In this document: in pieces, positions 1 to 8,062 of the stretch | How positions within the stretch are numbered: position 1 is the first letter of the stretch | How the letters are laid out: each line of letters starts with the position of its first letter | Source of the DNA: JANQOH01 sp965201155 | GTDB lineage: Bacteria; Pseudomonadota; Alphaproteobacteria; UBA7887 | NCBI GenBank assembly: GCA_965201155.1 | Contig: OZ241752.1 | Location: forward strand, 62,001-126,000 | Direction: 5' to 3' | DNA: 64,000 nucleotides | Notes under the pieces: generated by a model | What the model was told of the DNA's origin: nothing | Database searches by the model: none | Seen by the model: the letters and a program-made list of their open reading frames with translations, nothing else | Made by a program: the position numbers and the translations under genes

Positions 1-2060
1 TTGACATGCTGCGCCGCGTCGGCTCGCGCCTGCGCCGCCTCCCGGTCTTCCCGCCGCACCTCGGCAAGCGTTTCGAGAATTTCGGCACGCCGGTCGAACC
101 AGCCGGCAAGCCGGTCCGGCCCGATATCCGTCGGAAAGCCATCCACGCCGGCCGCTGCAATATCCGCCGCCACAAGCGCCACCCCGGCGCGTACCTGCTG
201 CCTCTGCGCGTCGGCGCTTTCGCGCTCGGAGGCATTGCGCACAAGTTCGGCTTCGCACCCGCGCAACGCCGTCTTCGCCTGCCGCAGGGCGGCCACATCG
301 GTCGCATGAGAGAAGCGGGACTGCGTAGCGTCATCATCCTGTCTCATACGCCGTTCGAACGCATCCGCGGACTCGGTATCGAGCACCATGCGGTGTTGCT
401 GCCACGCTTCATCGCGCAGGGTGCGCAATTCGGCCGCCGCGGCATCGTCAATCACGCCGCCTTTCGCCGTCAGCACGGTAATCTGGCCCTGCAGCTTCTC
501 GCATGCCGCTTGCAGTTGCGCTCTTTCACGGTCCAGCCCCTGAAGCGCAGCGGCCGCCTGTTGCAACGCGTTACGCCAGTTTTCGATCTCCCCCCGCTCC
601 GGCGCGCGAATGGCAGCCAGCGCCTCGGCGCGATCCGGGCGCGGCTGCAGCGCCGCCATCTGCTCCCCCAGACGAAGGGAGAGCGTATCTCGCGCCTGCG
701 TGTGCTGGCGCAGACGGTGGGGGGCGTCATCGTCGCGCGCTACTTCGACCGTGGCGTTCAGCCGGTCGAAAGCGCTGCCGGAACAGTCCTGATCCTCCGC
801 GCCCCCGGCATGAAATCCCTCAGCCACCTGCCGCGCCGTCTCTTCCGCCTCCTCGGCCTGGCGCAGTTCGGCGGCGGCCGTCATCATCTGCTCATCAAGC
901 CGCGAGCGGCGGTCGATGAGTTCGCGCAGCCTGCCCGCAGCGTCGGAGCGAATGACCAGCGCCTCCGGTCCGTCCCCCGGCACTTGGGGCAGCCGCTGCC
1001 TTATGGCGGCAACCTTGCCTTCATATTCGCTGAACTGCGTCCGCCGGCGGGGAAGATCATCCTCTGCCGCCATATGCCGCGACCGGGCAATATCGAGTTG
1101 CTCGATGCGGCCTTGCAGCGCCAATATCGCAGTATTGTCGGGCAGCACCGCGACCTTTTCCGCCAGTCCCTGCCGCTCACGCGCCAGGCTCTCGACCTCT
1201 GCCTCGAGCCACGGGCGCCGTTTCATAAGCGACGGAAGCTGCGCCGGCCAGTGTTCCGGCACTTCGGGCAGGTCGGCAAGGCCGGATAATTCACAGCGCA
1301 GGCGCTTGATTTCCGCCAGCCAGGGCAGTCCGTGGATCCGCCCCTGGAGCGCGTCGCGGCGGGTTTCGAGTTCCGCCCGTTCGCGGCACGCCGCGTCATG
1401 GTCGGCCCTGGTGCGGTCGCGTTCGAGTTTGCGGCGCGTAAATTCCCCCGCGTCGACATCCAGCGCCTTCTTTCGCTCGCGGAGTTCGCCGAGCCCCTTC
1501 TTCAACTCCACAAGCCGCGTAGCGCGTGCGCGTTTCTTGTGAAAACTGTCGGCCAGCTTGCGCAACCTGTCGAGTGTCGCGCCCAGTTCGACCAGACCGG
1601 CGCCGCCGGCAAACAGTAGTTCGCCAAGATTGCCTTCGCTGCGGAGAATGGCCTCGCCGCCCGCCTCAAGCGTGTCGTCGTCGAGGGAGAACATCGCCTT
1701 GTAGCTTTCGCGGTCCATGCCGCCGACCGCATTGGCGACAATCCCGTCGGCGACCGGCTGGTTGCCGCGGTCCAGCAGGCTGTGTTGCCGTCTCTTGACG
1801 CGGGCGAGATGGCGCACATCGCCGCCGATCTCCAGATCTGCCTCCACCCGCATGGCGTCATATCTGTGGATGAAACTGTAGGGTGTTCGGTGTTCGATTC
1901 CGAACAGCAGGTCGAGAAACGCGGTCAAAGCCGTTGATTTTCCTGCTTCATTCGGCCCATAGATGATGTGCAGGTCGGGGCCGCCGCGCCGCTGCCCGAA
2001 GTCGATCTCGCGTCCGGTGAAGATACCGTAGCGCGGCAGACCAAGGCGGCGCAGGCGCAT
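1..2060 (-). CDS. YhaN/SbcC-like AAA ATPase, 3' end beyond window
   Basis: This is the N-terminal part (about 686 residues) of a long ABC/SMC-type ATPase; the gene runs off the left edge. The start reads MRLRRLGL, and the Walker A GPNEAGKST sits at about residue 36, as in the YhaN/RecF/SbcC families. The rest is rich in Glu, Arg, Ala and Leu heptads and is probably a long coiled coil. The Walker B half is not in the window. The start ATG overlaps the stop of the upstream nuclease gene by one base (TGATG), so the two are probably translationally coupled. Known YhaN/YhaO and SbcC/SbcD pairs act on DNA ends. I infer a cytoplasmic DNA-repair or nucleoid role, not a specific defence function. Confidence 0.85.
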   Translation of the reverse strand, partial: MRLRRLGLPRYGIFTGREIDFGQRRGGPDLHIIYGPNEAGKSTALTAFLDLLFGIEHRTPYSFIHRYDAMRVEADLEIGGDVRHLARVKRRQHSLLDRGNQPVADGIVANAVGGMDRESYKAMFSLDDDTLEAGGEAILRSEGNLGELLFAGGAGLVELGATLDRLRKLADSFHKKRARATRLVELKKGLGELRERKKALDVDAGEFTRRKLERDRTRADHDAACRERAELETRRDALQGRIHGLPWLAEIKRLRCELSGLADLPEVPEHWPAQLPSLMKRRPWLEAEVESLARERQGLAEKVAVLPDNTAILALQGRIEQLDIARSRHMAAEDDLPRRRTQFSEYEGKVAAIRQRLPQVPGDGPEALVIRSDAAGRLRELIDRRSRLDEQMMTAAAELRQAEEAEETARQVAEGFHAGGAEDQDCSGSAFDRLNATVEVARDDDAPHRLRQHTQARDTLSLRLGEQMAALQPRPDRAEALAAIRAPERGEIENWRNALQQAAAALQGLDRERAQLQAACEKLQGQITVLTAKGGVIDDAAAAELRTLRDEAWQQHRMVLDTESADAFERRMRQDDDATQSRFSHATDVAALRQAKTALRGCEAELVRNASERESADAQRQQVRAGVALVAADIAAAGVDGFPTDIGPDRLAGWFDRRAEILETLAEVRREDREAAQARADAAQHV

Positions 2061-3331
2061 CAGCTATCGGTCTCCGCCAGACCTGCGTTTTCATGCAGAT
2101 GGGCGAGCACCGTGTCGCACCCCTCGGCGATCAGCGCGTCGAGAATGCGGGCGCGGTCCTCTTCATTTGGGCCCAGACTGTCACGCGCTTCCGGTGGCAG
2201 GGCCTGCCCCAGTTCCGCCAGCAGGTCCGCCGCTTCCTGCCGAAAACCAGGAGACGCAGCAATAGCGTCGCGCATGATCGAGGCAAGATCCCCCACCGGC
2301 CCGACCGCCCGTGCTGTGGCCGCCGCGGCGGCTGCTTCCACCTTTTCGATCCACACATTGCCGGCAGTGTCGGCGCGGTGCTGGGCGTCCTCTTTCGCCA
2401 GGTCGAGGTCCCGCCGCAGCCGCCATGCCAGTTCGGGGCTGCAGTGCAATTCCAGACGCACGACCAGATGTTCCGCATCCACCGCCTTGCGCGCCCGCTC
2501 CAGGCGCCGGCCGATCAACCCGATGGCAGCGTGCCAGTCATCGACGCCGGCAAGATCGACGGCAAGGCGTTCGAACTGCGCAATACCCGTCGGCCGCGCC
2601 CGGCAGCTGACTGCGCCGTCATCGCCCACATGCACGAGGGTGACTGATTTGACTCCGTCTTCATTGATGTGCCGGCCCTGCGGTATCCCGGGCATGACAA
2701 TATGGGGCGTCTCGCTATGCACCGCCCGTTTGTGAATATGCCCGAGGCACCAGTAATCGAAGCCCGTTTCCGTCAATTCCACAATGCTGCACGGCGCATA
2801 ATCATTATGGTGCGGCGAGCCGCCCAGGCTGGTATGCAGCAGGCCGATATTGAACGCACCGGCAACCGGCGCCTTGAACCGGGGAACGAGACTTTCCGGC
2901 GCACTGCGCTGCCGGAAGCTGATACCGTGGACGGCAACCGGAATAGCGCCGGCCCGCCGCTCCGGCGCCACGACATCCGCACGCCCGCCAAAGACTGTCA
3001 CACTGTCCGGCAGGGTGAGTTCGCGGGTGATGCGCGACTCGGCGTCGTGATTGCCGCGCACGATGAACGTGCGAATTCCCGCTTCGTTGAGGCGCTGCAA
3101 TTGCCCGGCGAGAAACAGCGCCGTTTTCATCGAGGTCTGTTCGCCGTCATAGAGATCGCCGGCGATCATCAGTGCATCGACCTGTTCGTCCAGGCACAGG
3201 TCGATGGTTCGTTCGAACGCCTGCCGCGTGGCGTCGCCGATCACGCCGGCCAGTTCAGTATTCCGCAGCGCCAGCGACCGCAGCGGCGAGTCGAGGTGGA
3301 TGTCGGCCGTATGAACGAAGCGGAACGGCAT
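2060..3331 (-). CDS. YhaO/SbcD-like DNA repair exonuclease (metallophosphoesterase)
   Basis: A 423-residue calcineurin-fold nuclease. Metal-binding motifs appear in order: HTADIHLD at residues 7-14, GDLYDG near 60, GNHDAES near 97, and a late GHIH. The start at 3331 (MPFRFVHTADIHLD) is chosen because the upstream in-frame extension is not family-like and runs into the neighbouring gene. It lies 17 bp after the dehydrogenase gene and overlaps the ATPase gene downstream, so the three probably form one transcription unit. The family cleaves DNA ends together with its SMC-like partner. The family assignment is secure; the physiological substrate is unknown. Confidence 0.9.
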   Translation of the reverse strand: MPFRFVHTADIHLDSPLRSLALRNTELAGVIGDATRQAFERTIDLCLDEQVDALMIAGDLYDGEQTSMKTALFLAGQLQRLNEAGIRTFIVRGNHDAESRITRELTLPDSVTVFGGRADVVAPERRAGAIPVAVHGISFRQRSAPESLVPRFKAPVAGAFNIGLLHTSLGGSPHHNDYAPCSIVELTETGFDYWCLGHIHKRAVHSETPHIVMPGIPQGRHINEDGVKSVTLVHVGDDGAVSCRARPTGIAQFERLAVDLAGVDDWHAAIGLIGRRLERARKAVDAEHLVVRLELHCSPELAWRLRRDLDLAKEDAQHRADTAGNVWIEKVEAAAAAATARAVGPVGDLASIMRDAIAASPGFRQEAADLLAELGQALPPEARDSLGPNEEDRARILDALIAEGCDTVLAHLHENAGLAETDS

Positions 3332-3348
3332 GAAAGCGGGCAGGGGCC

Positions 3349-4407
3349 TCAGAGCGGCGCCGGCGCCGGCACATTGAGCCGCGCCAGCGTTTCGCAAATA
3401 TTTTCCCACACTGTGTCATCAACGGGGATTCCCCGCGCATTGCGGTCGGCGCGGTGTTCCGCCTCGAAATCACCGGGGAGTTTCACTTTCTCGACCCCCG
3501 GCAGGGTGCGCGAGTCGCGGAGGTAATTTGCCAATTTGCGCACTTCCGCATCATAGGTTTCCCGCGCGGTGAAGGCGTCCGGCGCGATGACGATATGGAA
3601 CGTGCCGTTATTGGTGAACCCTTTCTGGTGGTTGACGGCGGTGCCCGAGCCGCCGAGCACGCCGCACAGCAGATCGTTGATCACCGCGAGGCCGAACCCC
3701 TTATGCCCGAACGCCAGGCCGCCAAGGGGCAGGGTGACGCCGGCCCGGTCGAGAAACGCGCCGGGATCGGTGGTCGGCGTGCCGTCCTCGTCCAGCACCG
3801 CGCCGGCCGGCAGCGCCGTGCCAAGGTCGCGCGCCTGGCGCACCTTGTTGATGGCGATTTGCGAGGTTGAGATATCGAGCAGAATGGGATCGCCGTCGGG
3901 ATTGGGAAAGGCGGCTGCGATGGGGTTGGCGCCGATACGCCGTTCGCTGCCGCCATGCGGAGCGATGGAAATGCCGCGGCCCTGCGCATTGCAGAAAGTG
4001 AGGCCGACAAAGCCGGCGGCGGCGGCAATTTCCGGGTATCCGCCGACCCGCCCGACATGTTCATTATTGCGCACGGCCACCGCCGCCAGCCGCGTCGCAC
4101 GCGCCTTTTCCACTGCCAGCGCCATGCCGCGCGCCGCGGCGACATGGCCGAGCGTCCCGCCGCCGTCGATGATCGCCGTGGTCGGCGTTTCGGCCAGTAT
4201 GGTGATTTCCCCCTTCGGGTTCACCAGACCGTCGCGAATGCGCCCGACATAGGCTGGGATATGCCGCACCCCATGGCTGTCATGACCGGCAAGATTCGAC
4301 TCCACCATGAGCCGCCCGACCTGTTCGGCGTCAGCGGGCGCAAAACCGACAGCCTCAAAAGCCTGCGCGCACATATGGCGCAGGCTCTCGGCACTGAATC
4401 GCGGCAT
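3349..4407 (-). CDS. Ldh_2-type malate/lactate/sulfolactate dehydrogenase
   Basis: A 352-residue NAD(P)-dependent 2-hydroxyacid dehydrogenase of the MDH2/LDH2 family, which is unrelated to the Rossmann-fold enzymes. The family signature GHDSHGVRH lies near residues 41-49 and includes the presumed catalytic His. A GGGTLGHVAA stretch, a VRNNEHVGR segment and a HKGFGLA segment follow, in the order normal for the family. Start 4407 is the Met directly before PRFSAESL. The substrate could be malate, lactate, sulfolactate or ureidoglycolate, and sequence alone does not decide. It is the first gene of the run into the nuclease and ATPase genes; that link may be only positional. Confidence 0.85.
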   Translation of the reverse strand: MPRFSAESLRHMCAQAFEAVGFAPADAEQVGRLMVESNLAGHDSHGVRHIPAYVGRIRDGLVNPKGEITILAETPTTAIIDGGGTLGHVAAARGMALAVEKARATRLAAVAVRNNEHVGRVGGYPEIAAAAGFVGLTFCNAQGRGISIAPHGGSERRIGANPIAAAFPNPDGDPILLDISTSQIAINKVRQARDLGTALPAGAVLDEDGTPTTDPGAFLDRAGVTLPLGGLAFGHKGFGLAVINDLLCGVLGGSGTAVNHQKGFTNNGTFHIVIAPDAFTARETYDAEVRKLANYLRDSRTLPGVEKVKLPGDFEAEHRADRNARGIPVDDTVWENICETLARLNVPAPAPL

Positions 4408-4512
4408 GAATACCCCTTTCCCGGTAGGTGACCCGCACCATACTGGAGACCGCACCGCCCCCGGTCAATTATCCTCGCGACAACGACGGGGACGCGGACA
4501 TGGCCGGTCGGA

Positions 4513-4944
4513 TCAGGCCCTCGGGTCCTGAATATTTGGCAGCGCGTCCAGCCCGATGGTTCGCGCCGCGGCGGCAAGCGCCCGGTCCAGTGTGGCGAGC
4601 GGCAATCGCATGCGCATGGCCAGTTCAAGATAGGCAGCATCGTAGATCGACAATCCGTGTCGATCGGCAAGAGCCAGCGTTTCACCCCACACACGGGGTA
4701 TCGACACCGGCTCGATCTCGATCGGCAGGGCATCCAGGGTGGCGCGGATAATCGGCCAGTCATTCGCACTGATGCGACCCCGCCGCGTTGCAATGAGCAA
4801 TACATTGCCGACCTCGACCGGCCAGAGAGAAGGGACGAACGCTCGGTCGCCAGTGAGCGAATCGTGCACCCGGTCGGCTGCCTCGGAAGCTTCGTCGGGG
4901 AAGACCCAGGTCATGGCGAGTGAGCAATCGAGGACTAGCGCCAT
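4513..4944 (-). CDS. vapC: PIN-domain toxin, VapC family
   Basis: A 143-residue single PIN-domain protein, the usual size for VapC. The acidic metal-binding residues are visible: Asp6 in VLDCSLA, Glu in PVEVGN near residue 45, and the pair around IYDAAYLELA near 100. VapC toxins are Mg-dependent endoribonucleases that usually cut tRNA or rRNA and are neutralised by their cognate antitoxin. The start ATG overlaps the stop of the antitoxin gene by one base, so the pair is co-translated. The RNA target cannot be told from sequence. Confidence 0.88.
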   Translation of the reverse strand: MALVLDCSLAMTWVFPDEASEAADRVHDSLTGDRAFVPSLWPVEVGNVLLIATRRGRISANDWPIIRATLDALPIEIEPVSIPRVWGETLALADRHGLSIYDAAYLELAMRMRLPLATLDRALAAAARTIGLDALPNIQDPRA

Positions 4945-5186
4945 CAGTATTTGCGGCCCTCCTCGATCATCTGCCGCACAGACAGCCCGCCAAGACTGTG
5001 AGTCTTCCGGAATTCTCTCAGTGTATCGATCGCGGCTCGTATCTTCTCGGGATCGCGCGGCCGGAACGGGATCAACTCGGCCACAGGGCGGTTATCGCTG
5101 GTGATGACAAACCGTTCTCCCGCCTCCACCCGTCGCAGCAGGTCCGGCAACTGGGTCTTCGCCTCGAACGCGCCAATCTCCGACAT
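4944..5186 (-). CDS. Phd/YefM-type antitoxin partner of VapC
   Basis: An 80-residue protein starting MSEIGAFEAKTQLPDLL, the typical N-terminus of the Phd/YefM DNA-binding antitoxin fold. ERFVITSDNRPVAELIP follows as the beta-hairpin, then a charged C-terminal helix that would bind the toxin. Met starts further upstream (5204, 5222) are in frame, but 5186 best fits the family. Antitoxin precedes toxin with a one-base overlap, the standard type II order. Such antitoxins normally repress their own promoter. The AT-rich interval just upstream contains an inverted repeat that could be the operator. Confidence 0.87.
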   Translation of the reverse strand: MSEIGAFEAKTQLPDLLRRVEAGERFVITSDNRPVAELIPFRPRDPEKIRAAIDTLREFRKTHSLGGLSVRQMIEEGRKY

Positions 5187-5641
5187 AGCGTGGCTTCCTC
5201 GCATCCATTGTCCCCAACACACCGGTCACAGTCTGGTTGGAACTGACGGGGTGGTCAACCATTTCCGCGCCCGATTTAGATAAACCAAAAATTTGATAAT
5301 ATGATATAATATATTGATATCACACATATATAATCTATATGTCTGCCAACAACTGCAAGGTCATGTCAACAACACGGTGTGTTAGCTGCATGAGGTAGAG
5401 AGACAGACAGGGATGGGGTTTTCAGGCGAACAGCCAGGGACGACCCGTTCGGCGTCAGTGACATCGCTTGCGTAGCGTCGCCCCCGGCGTTCATACTTGC
5501 TGCAGTGGTTTCAGTTCACAGTGTTGCGCCTCCATGATCGGGTAATGTAACCCCTGAATCAAACCCCGATAATGTACTGAAATAATATAAGATTATTTCT
5601 TATCAGACATTTTATCAGTAAACTTCGGGAATCTTGGCGCG
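5187..5641. other. AT-rich intergenic island with inverted repeat
   Basis: About 455 bp with no convincing gene. The part at 5281-5345 is strikingly AT-rich against high-GC surroundings. It contains a perfect 7-bp inverted repeat, ACATATA and TATATGT around a 5-base centre, at 5324-5342. Several TATAAT-like hexamers lie between 5293 and 5320. It sits directly upstream of the antitoxin gene on the minus strand, so it is a plausible promoter/operator. A second AT-rich patch at 5575-5625 lies before the broken ATPase gene. The composition suggests acquired DNA; I see no transposase or terminal repeats. Confidence 0.5.
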
Positions 5642-7144
5642 ATGACGGACGAGCAGCATGAGGGAGAACTGGAACTCGAAGTCTCGGACTTCGGGCCTAT
5701 CGTCGAGGGCAGGGTCGGCTTGCGCCCGCTGACGGTGTTCGTCGGGCCGAGCAACACCGGCAAGTCCTGGCTTGCTATTCTGATCTACGCGCTGCACTGA
5801 ATCTTCGGGAGTGAACAGTACATCGGCGGTGGGCGCTTTCAGCAGGGGCTTCCCTTATCTGTTGCCGTGGGGTGATGAAGACCTTTCCGGAGAGAGCGCC
5901 GCCGCCGCATTGAATATGGCAAGGTCGCTGGCGCGCGCTTCGGAATCACGGAGCGAGGACCGTATCGTGCTGCCTCCGCCGGTCGCTGATGCACTGCGCT
6001 ACAGGTTCGACAATCTGGCGGGCCCGCTCGCCGGCGAAATCCGACGGTGCTGCGGGGTCGGCGAATGCCAGTCGCTGATCCGCAAGGGCCGCCCGAAGTC
6101 CGCTTGCATCACATTGCGGCGTCCATCACAGGGCGGCGTGGATGCGGCGGAACACAGGTTGACACTGGCCCGGACCCCCGAATTCAGAACCGAAATCCCC
6201 GCGCAAATGCTGATCCCCGCTAATTCCGGGAGCAACCTGCGTCCACTTGCTGTCCGGCTTGTTTCCGAAGCCGCCGAATGGAAATCAGACGCTGACCACC
6301 GGATGTTCATCGCCGCTGAATTCCTGTCACATATTGGCGAGATACTGCTGCGGTCGATGGTCAGCCCCCTGCACTTGCCGGCCTATTATCTGCCTGCCGA
6401 CCGGACCGGCATCATGCATGCGCACAGCGTGGTGGTCAGCGCGCTGATAGCCAGTGCACCGACGGCAGGCTTGCGCCCCGCGGCTCGCACGCCGATGCTC
6501 TCGGGGGTGCTGGCGGATTTCCTCGAACAGTTGATCGAGATCGACCGAAAACGGTCCGCGGGCCGAAAAACCAAGCCCGATTTCGGCAGGAATATCGAAA
6601 AAGCCATTCTGGACGGTGAAGTGCGCGTCGATCGTTCGACCAATGTCGACTACCCCCGCTTCGCATATCTTCCGCACGGATGGAAGGACGATCTGGCGCT
6701 GGCAAATGCGTCTTCCATGGTCTCCGAACTGGCGCCCGTGGTGCTCTATCTCCGCCACCGGATCGAACCCGGCAACGTCCTGATCGTCGAGGAACCGGAA
6801 TCGCATCTCCATCCCGCCATGCAGGTCGCGTTTACCCGTCAGCTTGCTGCACTCGTTGCAGCTGGCATCAGGGTAATCGTGACGACGCACAGCGAATGGC
6901 TTCTTGAGGAACTCGCCAACTCGTGCGGCGTTCGCAGCTACCCAGCGCCGAACGCGGCGATGACATCGCGCTGCGCCCGGACCAGGTGGGCGCTTGGCTG
7001 TTCGAACCGAGGCGCCGCCCCAAGGGGTCGGTCGTCAAGGAAATCCGCCTCGATGACTCCGGGCTGTACCCCTCCGGTTTCGACGCAGTCGCCAGTGCGC
7101 TGCACAATGAGTGGGCCGACATCTCAAGTCGCATCGAGGGTTGA
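5642..7144 (+). pseudogene. broken AAA ATPase (RecF/OLD-like), two frame breaks
   Basis: Three pieces in two frames make one AAA ATPase. Piece 1 (5642-5800) has the start and Walker A GPSNTGKS, then stops at TGA. Piece 2 continues in another frame from about 5800 to about 6920 and carries YLPADRTG, Walker B VLIVEEPESHLHP and the TTHSEWLLEEL motif. Piece 3 (from about 6923 to 7144) returns to the first frame with the C-terminal KEIRLDDSGLYPSGFDAVASAL. Two independent breaks suggest real decay rather than one sequencing error, although both could be assembly errors. Full length would be about 500 residues. Such ATPases often accompany nucleases in defence islands. Confidence 0.8.
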
Positions 7145-7197
7145 CGCCGGAAACGACGCAGTTCGGAACTCCAGGCCAATAGCCTTGGAGCGCAGGG

Positions 7198-7536
7198 TTA
7201 CTGACTGATCCGCCTCTCGCCGTCATCCGTACCAAGTGCCTTCACCACGGCCTCCGGCTCCCGGTCGATGACGGTCAACAGTACACGGGCTGCCCTGTCA
7301 GGGACGCGGCGTCCCTGTTCCCACTCCTGAACTGCCCGCACATCAAGGCCGAAGCGATCGGCGAATTTATGTCGGCTTAGCCCCAGTCGCTTGCGGAGAG
7401 CAACAATCCGGTCGGCGGCCGGGTCATCCACTATCCGGCACGGCAAGTCCGTCTCGCCGCGAACGTGAGCGAGAACCTCCTCCAACGCCTCTTCAATCTC
7501 GCATCCGAGCTCGGTGCGTTCCGTCGTCATTGTCAA
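7198..7536 (-). CDS. higA: HigA-like antitoxin, XRE helix-turn-helix
   Basis: A 112-residue protein. The C-terminal half has a clear XRE-type helix-turn-helix: IVALRKRLGLSRHKFADRF, then a recognition helix in DVRAVQEWEQGRRVPD, residues about 47-82. The acidic N-terminal half probably contacts the toxin. It follows the toxin gene with a four-base ATGA overlap (7533-7536), the toxin-first order typical of HigBA. HigA-type proteins bind an operator in their own promoter, and a good candidate palindrome lies before higB. The system could equally be named RelBE-like; HigBA fits better on gene order and HTH type. Confidence 0.87.
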   Translation of the reverse strand: MTMTTERTELGCEIEEALEEVLAHVRGETDLPCRIVDDPAADRIVALRKRLGLSRHKFADRFGLDVRAVQEWEQGRRVPDRAARVLLTVIDREPEAVVKALGTDDGERRISQ

Positions 7537-7859
7537 TTTGCCTCCTTCTTGATCGCGGAGACCAGACGCGACAGCGTCTTGACGTCCGCGGATGTCAAAT
7601 CTTCACGGTCCGCTTTAGCATAGGCCGCAAGCAGATAAATTGCCCCCGGGGTGGCTTGATAAAAATAGACAGTGCGAATCCCTCCGCGTTTGCCACGCCC
7701 TGAACCAGCCCATCGTAACTTGCGAATCCCACCGGTACCCCGAATAACCGGAGCCGCATCCGGAGCAGCCGCGATCGACTGCTCCATTTCCCTGCGGGCC
7801 TGTTCCCCGAGTAATTTTCGAATGGCGCGTTCGTAGCTGCGCGTAGCATAGACCTGCAT
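7533..7859 (-). CDS. higB: HigB/RelE-superfamily toxin
   Basis: A 108-residue small basic protein. It has the RelE-like pattern SYERAIRKLL at the start, then the central IRKLRWAGSGRGKRGGIRTVYF, and YLLAAYAKADREDL as the strand-helix pair of the fold. This is the length and layout of HigB2/RelE mRNA interferases, which cut mRNA on the ribosome. It is the first gene of the toxin-antitoxin pair and overlaps higA by four bases. The predicted promoter ends only a few bases before the ATG, so the transcript may be nearly leaderless. Confidence 0.87.
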   Translation of the reverse strand: MQVYATRSYERAIRKLLGEQARREMEQSIAAAPDAAPVIRGTGGIRKLRWAGSGRGKRGGIRTVYFYQATPGAIYLLAAYAKADREDLTSADVKTLSRLVSAIKKEAN

Positions 7860-7867
7860 GGCCCCTA

Positions 7868-7896
7868 ATAATGCGGCATTGCCGCACAGAATGCAA
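7868..7896 (-). promoter_or_regulatory. higBA promoter with palindromic operator in spacer
   Basis: Read on the minus strand, TTGCAT (7896-7891) and CATTAT (7873-7868) are separated by exactly 17 bp, a good sigma-70-like spacing. The spacer and -10 region contain a perfect palindrome, TGCGGCA-T-TGCCGCA, at 7872-7886. A repressor bound there would block RNA polymerase, as expected for HigA autoregulation. The higB ATG begins at 7859, so the leader would be about zero to three bases. This is inferred from sequence only. Confidence 0.6.
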
Positions 7897-8062
7897 GTTT
7901 TTTCTCGGCTTGATTATCCTCAACAATCCGTCGCAGGCCAAGCACTGACATGTGGGAATAATCCGACCGCCGTCATATCATGTCGCGCGGTAGACGCGGT
8001 TCGAGTTTTCAAGCAATAGCCCGACTGCGCACAGCCGCCGACGAGTGAACCTTGTGTCCGGA

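Noticed and set aside
1..1289. Long plus-strand open frame at the left edge
   Set aside because: It is the antisense of the YhaN-like ATPase; high-GC codon bias keeps it open, and its product shows no motifs.
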